Source: Methanobrevibacter olleyae (GTDB lineage Archaea; Methanobacteriota; Methanobacteria; Methanobacteriales; Methanobacteriaceae). From it: 64,000 nucleotides of DNA. This document shows, one piece after another, positions 48,924-58,168 of this stretch; the stretch's first letter is position 1; each line of letters starts with the position of its first letter. A program made the position numbers and the translations under genes. The notes under the pieces are model-generated. The model saw only the letters and a list, made by a program, of their open reading frames with translations. It was not told the origin of the DNA and ran no database searches. The stretch spans positions 62,001-126,000 of the forward strand of contig NZ_FOTL01000002.1 in NCBI RefSeq assembly GCF_900114585.1. The letters run 5' to 3'.

Positions 48924-48983
48924 TGTTTTTACCCCAGTTATATATAAAATTTAAAAATTTTTAAAGTAAAGAAAATATTAAAA

Positions 48984-49080
48984 AATTAAAAAAATAAAAC
49001 AATTCTTTAAAATAAAAAACAATTAAAAAATTAAAAAAATAAAACAATTCTTTAAAATAAAAAATAATTAAAAAAATAAA
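48984..49080 (-). repeat. 45-bp tandem repeat downstream of exbD
   Basis: AATTAAAAAAATAAAACAAT and 25 further bases begin at 48984 and 49029, with a partial third copy toward the exbD stop. On the gene strand each unit contains long U tracts. Confidence 0.75.
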
Positions 49081-49098
49081 TTTAAATATCCTAAAAAA

Positions 49099-49503
49099 TC
49101 ACTCCGGACTATGAACTGCCTCTTGAGGACTCATTCCAGCTGGTGTTTGGATAATTATAGCATGCTCACTCGTCTTGATTTGAACATCCCCCTGATCAAG
49201 TACCCTTGCATGAACACCAATAGCATTTCCTTTTATCTCAGAGGACATATCTACACCATTAACAGTAACCTTTTTTAATCCTGCAACAGGAATTAAATAG
49301 TACTCTGCATCACCAGCAGTGTCAGTCATATTCGGTTTTCCAGTTCCTGTACCTGTATCATCAGAAACACTTGCAGCACCAAAAGTACTAGTTACTACTA
49401 AAAAGATAAGTAATGTAAATAAAATATCAATAAAAGGCACTAAATTAATTTCAGGTTCATTGCCACCTAATTTCTCTTTATGATGTTTAATATCAATTGC
49501 CAA
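49099..49503 (-). CDS. exbD: ExbD/TolR-family biopolymer transport protein
   Basis: 134 residues. A short cytoplasmic start, one transmembrane helix (about 20-40, INLVPFIDILFTLLIFLVVTS) with the conserved proton-pathway Asp26, then a Thr/Gly/Asp-rich linker and a periplasm-side-type domain outside the membrane. With ExbB it should form a proton-driven motor. There is no outer membrane or TonB here, so the partner is unknown. It lies 14 bases after exbB. Confidence 0.9.
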   Translation of the reverse strand: MAIDIKHHKEKLGGNEPEINLVPFIDILFTLLIFLVVTSTFGAASVSDDTGTGTGKPNMTDTAGDAEYYLIPVAGLKKVTVNGVDMSSEIKGNAIGVHARVLDQGDVQIKTSEHAIIIQTPAGMSPQEAVHSPE

Positions 49504-49517
49504 ATTATCAACCTCAC

Positions 49518-50357
49518 TTATTGTCTCAATTTACTTTCAGTAATTTCAGATTTCACATCACATTTTTCTAGAATGATATTACTAATACTCTTTTCAAGCA
49601 TACTTGGTTTAAATGAAATTTGAATATTTGAATAAGGGTCAGTGATTTCTTTTACACTGACAATACCTTCTGCTTCTTGAAGAGCTTCAATAACACAAGG
49701 TAATTTCTCATAAACTCTAATTTTAATTACTGCATAGCTCCAATTAGTCATTTTAGTAGCTAATTCAATTTTGTCCATCTCTGTATCGATTAAACTTTTA
49801 ATATAAGTATATAATGGCATAAGAACAATAGCTACTGTTAAACCTGCAATAGTAGTGATAAGCGCAATATAAATACCCTCAGCCATTGTTGCAGCACTAG
49901 GGTTGACACCTAAATTTTTAAAGGTAAGCCAAATACCTAATACAGTACCAATCAAACCTAAAAATGGAGCTAATTCAATAATAGTTTTTAAAGCATTGAT
50001 TCCATTAGTCATTTTACTCATTTCAACAATGAAAATTTGCTCCATACTTTCTTCTACTTCTGTTTTATTCTTATAACCTATTTTCAATGCCTCTGACATA
50101 ATTCTAGAAACAGGATTTTTATAGTGACTAATATTTTTTAAAGCTTCAATAGCTCCTCCTTGCTCCATAGAAGATGTGATTGTTCCCATAATTTCAGTAG
50201 CATCAATTTTGCTTATTTTTCTAAGGTAAAATACCTTTCTTACAGATATTAGCAGACCATATATACCAAGTAAAAGAATTATATAAGTAATAGCTCCTCC
50301 ACTTTGTAACATCTCCATAATCATGCCAAATCCACTAGTAAGTATTTCTAAAACCAT
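49518..50357 (-). CDS. exbB: ExbB/TolQ/MotA-family proton channel with extra C-terminal domain
   Basis: 279 residues. Transmembrane helices near 22-38, 125-145 and 160-185, with the family core IIELAPFLGLIGTVLGIWLTFKNLG and GIYIALITTIAGLTVAI. Residues about 209-268 (IKIRVYEKLPCVIEALQEAEGIVSVKEITD...) form an extra domain that resembles the beta-alpha-beta-beta ferredoxin-like fold of HMA domains, without CxxC (inference from pattern only). The start ATG is preceded by a duplicated AAGAGGATAGTATG, which gives a second upstream ATG out of frame. Operon with exbD. Confidence 0.88.
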   Translation of the reverse strand: MVLEILTSGFGMIMEMLQSGGAITYIILLLGIYGLLISVRKVFYLRKISKIDATEIMGTITSSMEQGGAIEALKNISHYKNPVSRIMSEALKIGYKNKTEVEESMEQIFIVEMSKMTNGINALKTIIELAPFLGLIGTVLGIWLTFKNLGVNPSAATMAEGIYIALITTIAGLTVAIVLMPLYTYIKSLIDTEMDKIELATKMTNWSYAVIKIRVYEKLPCVIEALQEAEGIVSVKEITDPYSNIQISFKPSMLEKSISNIILEKCDVKSEITESKLRQ

Positions 50358-50385
50358 ACTATCCTCTTCATACTATCCTCTTAAG
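50348..50385 (-). promoter_or_regulatory. Duplicated SD-ATG and 7-codon overlapping upstream ORF before exbB
   Basis: On the minus strand AAGAGGATAGTATG occurs twice in tandem (14-base period). The second ATG (50357) begins exbB. The first (50371) has an equally good SD and reads MKRIVWF then TAG at 50350-50348, overlapping the first codons of exbB in another frame. Confidence 0.6.
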
Positions 50386-50856
50386 AAATTAATTAAATGA
50401 TTAAATAGTACAATAATGATTATATTAAAAACTATTTCTAAAGACATTAATAAATTACTCAAATTATAATTAGATTTAATTAAATTCAATTAAATAATAA
50501 TTCAAATTAAAATAATATCTTATCCTTTATGAAAAAATCATATTAGAAAAAATCATATTATTAATTAGTATAATCTTTATTATTTTTAATATAAAAGCAT
50601 ATTGTAAAATTTTTAAAAAAAATAGGGAAAATAAACATTTAATTAAAAGTAATAGTTACCAATAAAAAGAAAATTAGTGTAAATAAAATATCATTATTAA
50701 ATAGAACTTTTTATTAAATAAAAACTTTTATTAAATAAAGTCTTTTATTAAATAAAGTCTTTTATTAAATAGAACCTTTTAATAAAATATTAATTATAAA
50801 ATAATTATATAAAATATCAATAGTTTTTTATATTTTCATAGATATAAAATTTAAAC
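50386..50856. other. Gene-free divergent spacer between exbB and cofE
   Basis: AT-rich. An 18-bp tandem repeat (like CTTTTTATTAAATAAAGT, four copies) fills 50703-50785, near the cofE side. A TATA-like AGATATAAAATTT lies only about 10 bases before cofE. No gene. Confidence 0.45.
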
Positions 50857-51621
50857 ATGACTTTAGAATTATTTGGGTTAAAAGAAATCCCTTTGGTAAA
50901 AAAAGGAGATAATATTGCTAAAATTATTGAAGAAGATTTAAAAAAAGAAGGCTTAGATCTTGAAGATGGTGACATTTTAATTATTGCTGAGACATTAATT
51001 TCAAAAGCAGAAGGAAATATTATAAGAATTGATGAAATCATTCCCTCAGAAGAAGCTATTGAAATTGCAGAAAAATCTAAAAAAGACCCTAAACTTGTTG
51101 AAATAATTCTTCAAGAATCTAAAGAAGTTGTTGAACTAGGACCTAATTTTATAGTTACTGAAACCAAACATGGTTTTGTTTGTGCAAATTCTGGAATTGA
51201 TGAGTCTAATGTTGATGATGGATTAGCAAAACCCATACCTATAAATCCTGATGCATCTGCAAAAGAAATAAGAGAATATTTAGAATATATAAGTGATAAA
51301 AAACTTGCAGTAATAATTACAGATACACAAGGTAGAGCATTTAGAGTTGGTGCAATAGGAACAGCTATTGGTTGCTCTGGAATTAAACCTCTTTGGGTAA
51401 GAATTGGTGAGAAAGACCTATATGGAAGAAGTCTTGAAACTACAGAAATAGCTACTGCTGATGAACTTGCAGCTGCAGCATCATTATTAATGGGACAGGC
51501 AAATGAAGGAATTCCTGTAGTTTTAATTAGAGGCTTTGAAGCATTCAATCATCTTAGAGATACTGAAATAGGAATTAAGCCACTGCTTAGACCTAAAGAA
51601 TTTGATGTTTTTAGAAAATAG
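50857..51621 (+). CDS. cofE: Coenzyme F420:L-glutamate ligase
   Basis: 254 residues. Adds L-glutamates to F420-0 using GTP. Family sequence: [75 protein letters not shown] and [15 protein letters not shown] see no SD before the ATG, so the transcript may be leaderless or start very close. Followed by a zinc protein and cofD in the same direction. Confidence 0.95.
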   Translation: MTLELFGLKEIPLVKKGDNIAKIIEEDLKKEGLDLEDGDILIIAETLISKAEGNIIRIDEIIPSEEAIEIAEKSKKDPKLVEIILQESKEVVELGPNFIVTETKHGFVCANSGIDESNVDDGLAKPIPINPDASAKEIREYLEYISDKKLAVIITDTQGRAFRVGAIGTAIGCSGIKPLWVRIGEKDLYGRSLETTEIATADELAAAASLLMGQANEGIPVVLIRGFEAFNHLRDTEIGIKPLLRPKEFDVFRK

Positions 51622-51654
51622 CTAATTTAAATTTTTTCATTTTAAGTGTATAAT

Positions 51655-52173
51655 ATGTTTGAAATCAATTTTAAATGTGAAAATTGTGATTTTTCACTTA
51701 AAGATAAAAATTTAATTTTTTATTTAAGTTCTGACTTAGATGATATAGAATCTATTGAATCCATTGAATCTATTTTAACTTCTGATTTTGAATTAAAGTC
51801 TAAAAATAAATTAGAGCTTATTGAAGAAAGTTTAAATAAAGAAAGCTCTGATAAAATGACTAAATCATTAATATCCGGATTTCTTTATGAAAATTATTGT
51901 CCCCACTGTAAGAGATTAATAAAAACATATGTTCCAGAAACTAATGAACTTTTTAATCTAGAGAAAATTGAAAAAATTTTAACTAAAAAAATTTCTAAAA
52001 ATTCTTCTAGCTATAAAATACTATTTTTCGACTTTAAAAAGACATCTTATAAAGATAGGCGAAATATTCTTGAAAATAATTACTGCCCTAATTGTAATAA
52101 TGAGATGTCTTTAGTAATTTCTATAAAAACACCATGCCCTAACTGTGGTGGTTCATTAAAAGAAGAATTTTAA
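51655..52173 (+). CDS. Uncharacterised zinc-ribbon protein between cofE and cofD
   Basis: 172 residues from the ATG at 51655 (an in-frame GTG at 51646 is possible). Four CxxC knuckles: CENC near the start, CPHC in the middle, and CPNC twice at the end (YCPNCNNEM and CPNCGGSL), which suggest one or two structural zinc sites. The middle part is Lys/Ser-rich with repeated SIESIES. No enzyme family recognised. Its position 33 bases after cofE and 62 before cofD suggests a role or coexpression with F420 synthesis (inference). Confidence 0.75.
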   Translation: MFEINFKCENCDFSLKDKNLIFYLSSDLDDIESIESIESILTSDFELKSKNKLELIEESLNKESSDKMTKSLISGFLYENYCPHCKRLIKTYVPETNELFNLEKIEKILTKKISKNSSSYKILFFDFKKTSYKDRRNILENNYCPNCNNEMSLVISIKTPCPNCGGSLKEEF

Positions 52174-52235
52174 ACTAAATAAATTAAATTAGAAACAATA
52201 TTTAATTTTTAAACAGAAAATACAAGAGTGTAAAT

Positions 52236-53135
52236 ATGATAACTATACTTTCTGGAGGTACTGGAACTCCAAAATTAATCCAAGGAATAAAAGAAATTTA
52301 TCCCGAAGAAAAAATTACTGTAATAGTAAATACTGTTGAAAATCATTATTTATCTGGAGGATATATTGCAGCAGATATTGATACTGTTATGTATACCTTT
52401 GCAGATATGATAGATGAAGAGTTTTGGTATGGGATTAAAGGGGATACATTTACAATTAGAGAAAAACTAATTGAAATGGGAACTTGTGAACTTCTTAAAA
52501 TAGGAGATATGGATAGAGCAATTGAACTTCAAAAAGCTATTCTATTAAAAGATTATACTTTAACTGAAGTAGTTGAATTCCAAAAAAATAAACTTGGTAT
52601 TGAAGCTACAATTATCCCTATGAGTGATGAAGATTCTGAAATAAAAATTATTACAAGAGAACATGGTGAAATAGACTTTCATGAATTCTTAATCAGATAT
52701 CAGTGTGAATGTGAAGTGCTTGAAGTAAAATATGATAATGTTAGTCCAAGTCCCAAGCTTATTGAAGCAATAAATAAATCTGATAAAGTCATTATTGGTC
52801 CATCTAATCCAATAACGTCAATTAGGCCAATTACCACAATTGAAGGTGTTGAACAGGCATTAAAAGATAAAGAAGTAATTGCAGTTTCCCCATTTGTTGG
52901 CAAATCTGCATTCAGCGGTCCAGCTAATAAATTTATGAGCTCTTTTGGTTATGAAAGTTCATCAATAGGTGTTGCCAAGCTTTATAGGTCATTTTTAAAT
53001 AAATTAGTTATTGATAACCAGGATGAATCTTCTAAAGAAGAAATTGAAAAAATTATTCCAGAAGCTATAGTAAGCAATACCTTTATGAAAACACTTGAAG
53101 ATAAAATTAATCTAGCAAAAATTGTTTTAGAATAA
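52236..53135 (+). CDS. cofD: 2-phospho-L-lactate transferase
   Basis: 299 residues. Makes F420-0 by transferring the phospholactyl group to the deazaflavin Fo. Family sequence: ITILSGGTGTPKLIQGIKE at the N-terminus, GGYIAADIDTVMYTF, GPSNPITSIRPI and VAVSPFVGKSAFSGPANKFM-type segments. GAGTG serves as SD. Third gene of the F420 group. Confidence 0.95.
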   Translation: MITILSGGTGTPKLIQGIKEIYPEEKITVIVNTVENHYLSGGYIAADIDTVMYTFADMIDEEFWYGIKGDTFTIREKLIEMGTCELLKIGDMDRAIELQKAILLKDYTLTEVVEFQKNKLGIEATIIPMSDEDSEIKIITREHGEIDFHEFLIRYQCECEVLEVKYDNVSPSPKLIEAINKSDKVIIGPSNPITSIRPITTIEGVEQALKDKEVIAVSPFVGKSAFSGPANKFMSSFGYESSSIGVAKLYRSFLNKLVIDNQDESSKEEIEKIIPEAIVSNTFMKTLEDKINLAKIVLE

Positions 53136-53278
53136 TCGAATAATCAGCTTAAAAATAAGAAAAAAATAAAATGGATAATAAAATATTTAAAATTTTTAAT
53201 AAATAGCTATAAAAAATTGTTAAAGTTTAAATATTATTTTAGTTATAACTAAATATTATTAATATTAGGTGAAAATAT

Positions 53279-54040
53279 ATGATACAAATGACTTTGATAC
53301 AAATCGATAATTATGGTCCATGGACAGTTACTCCAAAACCACGTACTGAATCAGACCTTCAAATTTTACAAGCAGAACTTTTTGCAGATGTACAAAGGCA
53401 AATAGCTGCTAAGAAAGGTTTAGTGTTCTTTACAAGATTCGATAACTTATTAGCAGTTACAAATGGCCTTAATGAAGAAGACCACATGAGAATTCAAAGA
53501 TCTATTAGAAACCGATACCCTGTTACAATCAGTATGGGTGTAGGGGCAGCAGAAACTGCACATGAGGCTCAAAGATTAGCTACAATCGCTCTTCAAGAAA
53601 AGGGAGGAGCACAATCTGGAAGAAAAGAAATTTTAGCAATTAATAATTTAATTGAAAATCCAGAAGATAGCTTTGTACAAGCTGCACATATTGATATTAA
53701 TAGTGTTACAGAAACTTTAACTGATATAGAATCTGCCTTTGATACAAGTTTCATGGTAAATAAAGCACAGCATTACTTAATGACTAAATTAAGAGAGAAA
53801 GGAGCATTATTATTCTTCATTGGTGGAGACAATTTCATGTCCCCATGTAATGGATTAAATGAAGAAGATCTTACCAAAATACTTATAGATATTAAAGAAG
53901 AAATAGGTATCGGCTTAAAAGCAGGTATTGGTAGAGCAGACAATATAGAAGATGCTGCATATATGGCAGACATAGGACTTGAAATAATTCGTGAAGGAAA
54001 TAATAAAGAATGGATACATCTAATTGAAGAGCTTCAATAA
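53279..54040 (+). CDS. gch3: GTP cyclohydrolase III
   Basis: 253 residues. Converts GTP to the 2-amino-5-formylamino pyrimidine precursor used for riboflavin and the deazaflavin of F420. Two homologous half-domains each have a GGDEF-like fold: [21 protein letters not shown] and [38 protein letters not shown] and [21 protein letters not shown] are typical. A good SD (AGGTGA) and a position next to cofD. Confidence 0.95.
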   Translation: MIQMTLIQIDNYGPWTVTPKPRTESDLQILQAELFADVQRQIAAKKGLVFFTRFDNLLAVTNGLNEEDHMRIQRSIRNRYPVTISMGVGAAETAHEAQRLATIALQEKGGAQSGRKEILAINNLIENPEDSFVQAAHIDINSVTETLTDIESAFDTSFMVNKAQHYLMTKLREKGALLFFIGGDNFMSPCNGLNEEDLTKILIDIKEEIGIGLKAGIGRADNIEDAAYMADIGLEIIREGNNKEWIHLIEELQ

Positions 54041-54174
54041 AACTTATTTTCACTTAATTTAAATTTTCTTTTTATTTCCATTTTTCTAATTTTTTATTTC
54101 ATAGATTATTATTAATTATTATATTTATATTTTATTATTATTATTAAAATTAAACACAGTATATGACTTTATAT

Positions 54175-54250
54175 GAAAATTTTAATGAAAAATTCTTATG
54201 GTAAATTTTTACGAGAATTTTAATGAAAAATTCTTGTGGTGACTTTTATA
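54175..54250 (+). repeat. 38-bp direct repeat of small hairpins before the Dus-like gene
   Basis: GAAAATTTTAATGAAAAATTCTTATGGT at 54175 recurs with changes at 54213 (GAGAATTTTAATGAAAAATTCTTGTGGT). Each copy can fold as AGAATTTT...AAAATTCT. They lie 40-110 bases before the gene and may be leader structures. Confidence 0.6.
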
Positions 54251-54287
54251 AATTGAAACTGTTTTTACTTTTTAAGGAAGTGTTAAT

Positions 54288-55019
54288 ATTAAAGTACTTG
54301 CACCTATGGCTGGAATAACAAATGCAGAATTTACAATGAAATTAATACCCTATGGATTTGACACAGTCACTATTGGAGGGTACAACACTGATAGAGAATC
54401 AATAGAAGCCTGTAAAAAAATTATAGCAAGAGGGAGAAAAGAGTTTAATTACCCTAAAGAAGAAATTTATGAAGTAATTGAAAATGAAGTTAACACAATT
54501 AAAAATAGTTTTGACATTACTGTTTCTGCAAATTTAAGAGGACACACACCAGATTCACTTATTGAAATTAGCAAAATACCACAATTAGATATAATTGAAA
54601 TAAATTGTCATTGCAGACAAGAAGAACTTGTTGCAGTCGGTTGTGGGCAAAGTATGCTTTTACGTCCAGACTTAGAAGATTATATTAAAGAAGTTGTTAA
54701 AAAATCAAAATCAAAAGTTTCACTTAAAATGAGAGCTAATGTTGAAGGTGTAGATAACCTTGAAATTGCTAAATTAGCTGAAAGTTGTGGAGTAGATTAT
54801 TTACATATTGATGCTATGAAAATAGGAGTAAAAGATGCTGATTTCGATTTAATAGAAAAAATATCCAAAAATACAAATATTTTTATTATTGGAAACAATT
54901 CTATTAATTCAATTTCCCAAGCAGAAAAAATGCTAAATGCCGGAGCAAATGCTATTTCAATAGCTAGAGCAGCTATTAGTGGAAAATTAAGTTTTGATTT
55001 AAATGAAATTAAGATTTAA
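54288..55019 (+). CDS. Dihydrouridine-synthase-like TIM-barrel protein (archaeal NifR3-related)
   Basis: About 243 residues if started at ATT 54288 (IKVLAPMAGITNAEF); the first ATG (54306) lies inside the conserved APMAGITN motif, and an in-frame TAA at 54273 leaves no ATG, GTG or TTG farther up. SD GGAAGTG is 5 bases before the ATT. Resembles FMN-binding Dus barrels (INCHCRQEELVAVGCGQ, VSLKMRANVEGVDN, ADYLHID-like, IIGNNSI, GANAISIARAA) but is shorter than true tRNA-dihydrouridine synthases. Substrate unknown. Confidence 0.75.
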   Translation: MKVLAPMAGITNAEFTMKLIPYGFDTVTIGGYNTDRESIEACKKIIARGRKEFNYPKEEIYEVIENEVNTIKNSFDITVSANLRGHTPDSLIEISKIPQLDIIEINCHCRQEELVAVGCGQSMLLRPDLEDYIKEVVKKSKSKVSLKMRANVEGVDNLEIAKLAESCGVDYLHIDAMKIGVKDADFDLIEKISKNTNIFIIGNNSINSISQAEKMLNAGANAISIARAAISGKLSFDLNEIKI

Positions 55020-55191
55020 TATGTATATTTTGCTTGAATACTTAAACTATTTTTAAAAAACTACTTTTTATCATTATTTTTACACCCATAATAATCTACT
55101 TAAACTATTCCTAAACTATCCTAATCTATTTAAACCATTCTAATCTATTTTTATGAATCTCTTAATCAAAAGATAAACTATATATTAAATG

Positions 55192-55253
55192 TTATGAATA
55201 TATATTCATAATAAATATATTCATAATGAAACCCCTCATTATAATATATAAAG
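55192..55253 (+). promoter_or_regulatory. Palindromic operator-like sites and TATA box before the DUF134 gene
   Basis: A perfect 20-base palindrome TTATGAATATATATTCATAA (55192-55211) is followed by a half site ATATTCATAATGA and by ATAATGA (55223-55229) paired with TCATTAT (55236-55242) around a CCCC-containing loop. A TATA box TATATAAAG (55245-55253) overlaps the end. Transcription would start near 55275, about 20 bases before the gene. Confidence 0.6.
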
Positions 55254-55294
55254 CCTATTTAAGGAAAAAATTTAAAACTTAAAGGAGCAAATAA

Positions 55295-55972
55295 ATGGTT
55301 AGACCAAAAATTGAAAGGAGAATTGTGAAAAAACCTGATTTTAAATGCTTAAAACATAGAGATGTCTCAACTGAAGAGGATTATGAAAGTATAAAAATGA
55401 ATCTTGATGAATTTGAAGCAATAAGGTTAGGAGATTATCACAATATAAAACAGAAAGAAGCCGCAGAATTAATGGGTATTTCACAGCCTACATTCCATAG
55501 AATAATCAACTCTGCAAGAAAAAAGACGGCAATATCTTTAATTGAAGCTAAGAAAATTGAGATAAATAATGAAAATTTTACCACAGAAGATAAAATATAC
55601 ATTTGTAAAGACTGTGGCTTTCAATGGAACAATCCCAAAAAAGAATACACCAACTGCCCAGACTGTAAATCTGAAAATATTGAAATAATTAAAAATGGCT
55701 TGAATGATAATTTTAATTTAAATGATAATTTTAACAGTAACAATAAATCAATTGAGCCATCAAGTCCTCAAATATGCAATATCACAGAAACTGCCGATTT
55801 TCCTTTAAGGGAAAGAAAGTCTTTTGGAGGACCTGGAAGCGGGAGAGGACCATCAAAAGCATGCGAATGTCCCAAATGTGGATATACCGCACCAAAAATT
55901 AGAGGATTTCCATGTAGAAATATAAAATGCCCTGAATGTGGAACACCACTATGTGGATTTAAAGATGAATAA
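55295..55972 (+). CDS. DUF134-family HTH regulator with C-terminal zinc modules
   Basis: 225 residues. Residues 1-95 are a DUF134 DNA-binding domain (VRPKIERRI..., LDEFEAIRLGDYHNIKQKEAAELMGISQPTFHRIINSARKK) with a clear helix-turn-helix. A zinc ribbon CKDCGFQW..CPDCKS follows (about 108-130), an Asn-rich linker, then GGPGSGRGP and CECPKCGYTAPKIRGFPC..CPECGTPLC. The latter motif is seen in proteins linked to metal-cluster handling (inference). Good SD (AAAGGAG). Located just before atwA; the promoter carries palindromes it may bind itself. Confidence 0.88.
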   Translation: MVRPKIERRIVKKPDFKCLKHRDVSTEEDYESIKMNLDEFEAIRLGDYHNIKQKEAAELMGISQPTFHRIINSARKKTAISLIEAKKIEINNENFTTEDKIYICKDCGFQWNNPKKEYTNCPDCKSENIEIIKNGLNDNFNLNDNFNSNNKSIEPSSPQICNITETADFPLRERKSFGGPGSGRGPSKACECPKCGYTAPKIRGFPCRNIKCPECGTPLCGFKDE

Positions 55973-56267
55973 TTAAAAAGATAGAAAAAATAAAGATAGA
56001 AAAAATAAAGATAGAAAAAATAAAAAGATAATTAAAATAATAAAAATTAATAAAAACTTATGAAAACCAATAAAAATATAAAAAAATATCAAAATTTATA
56101 TTAATAATATCATTTAAAAATAATAAATATATAATTTAACAACTTAATTGTTTGATATTAAATATTTGAAATTAAATATTTAAAATTAAATAAAAAATTA
56201 AGTAATAATATTTTAAAACATAAAAAATTTATAATTACAACTAATTATCAAAAGAAAAGGTGGGCTT
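55973..56267 (+). repeat. 15-bp tandem repeat and spacer before atwA
   Basis: ATAGAAAAAATAAAG occurs three times at 55981, 55996 and 56011, directly after the stop of the DUF134 gene. The remainder is AT-rich leader with GGTGG as part of the atwA SD (AAAGGTGGGC). Confidence 0.65.
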
Positions 56268-57878
56268 ATGTCTTTCATAACATTAAAAAATATTAATAAG
56301 TCATTTAATGGAGAACCTGTTCTTAAAGATATTAACTTAACTATAGAAGAAGGTTCTACTTTAGGTATTCTCGGTAGAAGTGGTAGTGGAAAATCAGTTT
56401 TAATCAACATGTTAAGAGGTACTAAAGAATATGCTCCAGATAGTGGAGAAGTACTCTTCGATTTATCAATATGTGAAAATAAAAAATGTTTACATGTTGA
56501 ACCTGCTTCAAAAGCAGGAGAAAAATGTCCAGAGTGTGGAGATGAATTAAAATCCCAGCAAATTGACTTCTGGAAAGCAGGAAGATTAGAAAAAGCTGCA
56601 ATCAGAAGAAGAATTTCTATCATGTTACAGAGAAACTTTGCATTATACGATGAACAAACTGTAATTGACAATGTATTAAATGCAATGGGTGATGAAGGTA
56701 GATATGAAGAAGAAAACATTTACCGTGCTATTGACCTATTAGAAATGGTTCAAATGAGCCATAGGGTTACCCACGTTGCACGTGACTTAAGTGGAGGAGA
56801 AAAACAGAGAGTAGTACTTGCAAGGCAATTAGCTAAAAACCCTATGTTACTTTTAGCAGATGAACCAACAGGAACATTAGACCCCCAAACTGCTGAAAAA
56901 CTCCACCAAACTTTAATTCATGGTGTTAAAGATGAAGGCATTAGTATGGTAATTACATCTCACTGGCCAGAAGTTATGAGTCACCTAGCTGATGATGTAA
57001 TTTGGCTAGATGAAGGAGAAATCATAGAACACGGCGATCCAAATGAGATTGTTGAAAAGTTCTTAGAAACCGTACCTCAAGCTGAACAAGTTGAAAGAGT
57101 TGAACACACCGAAGAAGCAATTAAAGTTGATGAAATTAAAAAACATTATTATTCAATTGAAAGGGGAGTAGTAAAAGCAGTAGATGGAGTAAGCTTAACA
57201 ATAAATAAAGGAGAAATTTATGGTATTGTTGGACTTAGTGGATCTGGTAAAACTACTTTAACTAGAATGATAATTGGTTTAACTGAACCAAGTAGTGGAG
57301 AACTTGAAATTAGACTAGGTGATGATTGGATTGATATGAAAAAGCCAGGTCCTTTAAACAGAGGACGTGTAACTTCATACTTAGGCCTATTACACCAAGA
57401 ATACTCTTTATATCCTCATAGAGATGTTTTAGGAAACTTAACTGATGCTATTAGTTTAAACTTACCTGCAGAATTTGCAAAAATTAAAGCAGCACATATC
57501 CTTGAAACTGTAGGATTTGAAAAAGACAAGTCTATTAGCATGTTAGCTAAATGGCCTGATGAGTTAAGTGGAGGAGAAAGGCATAGAGTAGCTCTTGCAC
57601 AAGTTCTTATTAAAGAACCTAATATAGTTGTATTAGATGAACCAACAGGTACTATGGATCCAGTTACAAGAATTATCGTAACTAACTCTATTTTAAAAGC
57701 AAGAGATGAATTAGATCAAACATTTGTAATTATTTCACACGACATGGACTTCGTTTTAGATGTTTGTGATAAGGCAAGCTTAATGAGAGGAGGAAAACTC
57801 CTTAAAACTGGAACTCCAGAAGAAATAGTTGTAGAATTAACTGGTGAAGAAAAAGAAGACATGTTAAAAGATCATTAA
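56268..57878 (+). CDS. atwA: Methyl-coenzyme M reductase system component A2 (ABC-type ATPase)
   Basis: 536 residues with two ABC ATPase domains and no membrane part. Walker A GRSGSGKS (about 36-43) and GLSGSGKT (about 320-327); signatures LSGGEKQR and LSGGERHR; Walker [10 protein letters not shown] and IVVLDEPTG. An insertion in the first domain has four Cys (CENKKC and, about 15 residues on, CPEC), a possible metal site. Component A2 is needed for ATP-dependent activation of methyl-CoM reductase. Followed by a T-rich terminator. Confidence 0.93.
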   Translation: MSFITLKNINKSFNGEPVLKDINLTIEEGSTLGILGRSGSGKSVLINMLRGTKEYAPDSGEVLFDLSICENKKCLHVEPASKAGEKCPECGDELKSQQIDFWKAGRLEKAAIRRRISIMLQRNFALYDEQTVIDNVLNAMGDEGRYEEENIYRAIDLLEMVQMSHRVTHVARDLSGGEKQRVVLARQLAKNPMLLLADEPTGTLDPQTAEKLHQTLIHGVKDEGISMVITSHWPEVMSHLADDVIWLDEGEIIEHGDPNEIVEKFLETVPQAEQVERVEHTEEAIKVDEIKKHYYSIERGVVKAVDGVSLTINKGEIYGIVGLSGSGKTTLTRMIIGLTEPSSGELEIRLGDDWIDMKKPGPLNRGRVTSYLGLLHQEYSLYPHRDVLGNLTDAISLNLPAEFAKIKAAHILETVGFEKDKSISMLAKWPDELSGGERHRVALAQVLIKEPNIVVLDEPTGTMDPVTRIIVTNSILKARDELDQTFVIISHDMDFVLDVCDKASLMRGGKLLKTGTPEEIVVELTGEEKEDMLKDH

Positions 57879-57879
57879 T

Positions 57880-57905
57880 CTTTTTCTTTTCTTTTTTTGT
57901 TTTAA
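57880..57905 (+). terminator. T-rich terminator after atwA
   Basis: CTTTTTCTTTTCTTTTTTTG directly after the atwA stop codon. Such U tracts are sufficient for archaeal termination; no hairpin is needed or seen. Confidence 0.55.
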
Positions 57906-58168
57906 AAAAACATTTTATTTATTTTTAAATCTTTATTTATACTATTTTTACTATTCAAAAACAATTTTTTTATCATTAACTGATCTTTTGATTATCAACA
58001 ATATTTATAAAAAAAGAAATAAATTAATAAAAATATTAAAAACCTATATTAATATAAACAAACAAAACTTATCATGTTATGATACTAACTTATAAATCTA
58101 TAAAAATTTTATAGGATTTTTAAGATTTTCATTAAATTATTGTATTAGAAGATTAAAGGAGAATGATT
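57906..58168 (+). other. Spacer upstream of the marker-9-like gene
   Basis: AT-rich, no gene. AACTTATAAATC (about 58088-58099) about 70 bases before the start is a plausible TATA box, and the SD AAGGAGA lies six bases before the chosen ATG. Confidence 0.35.
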
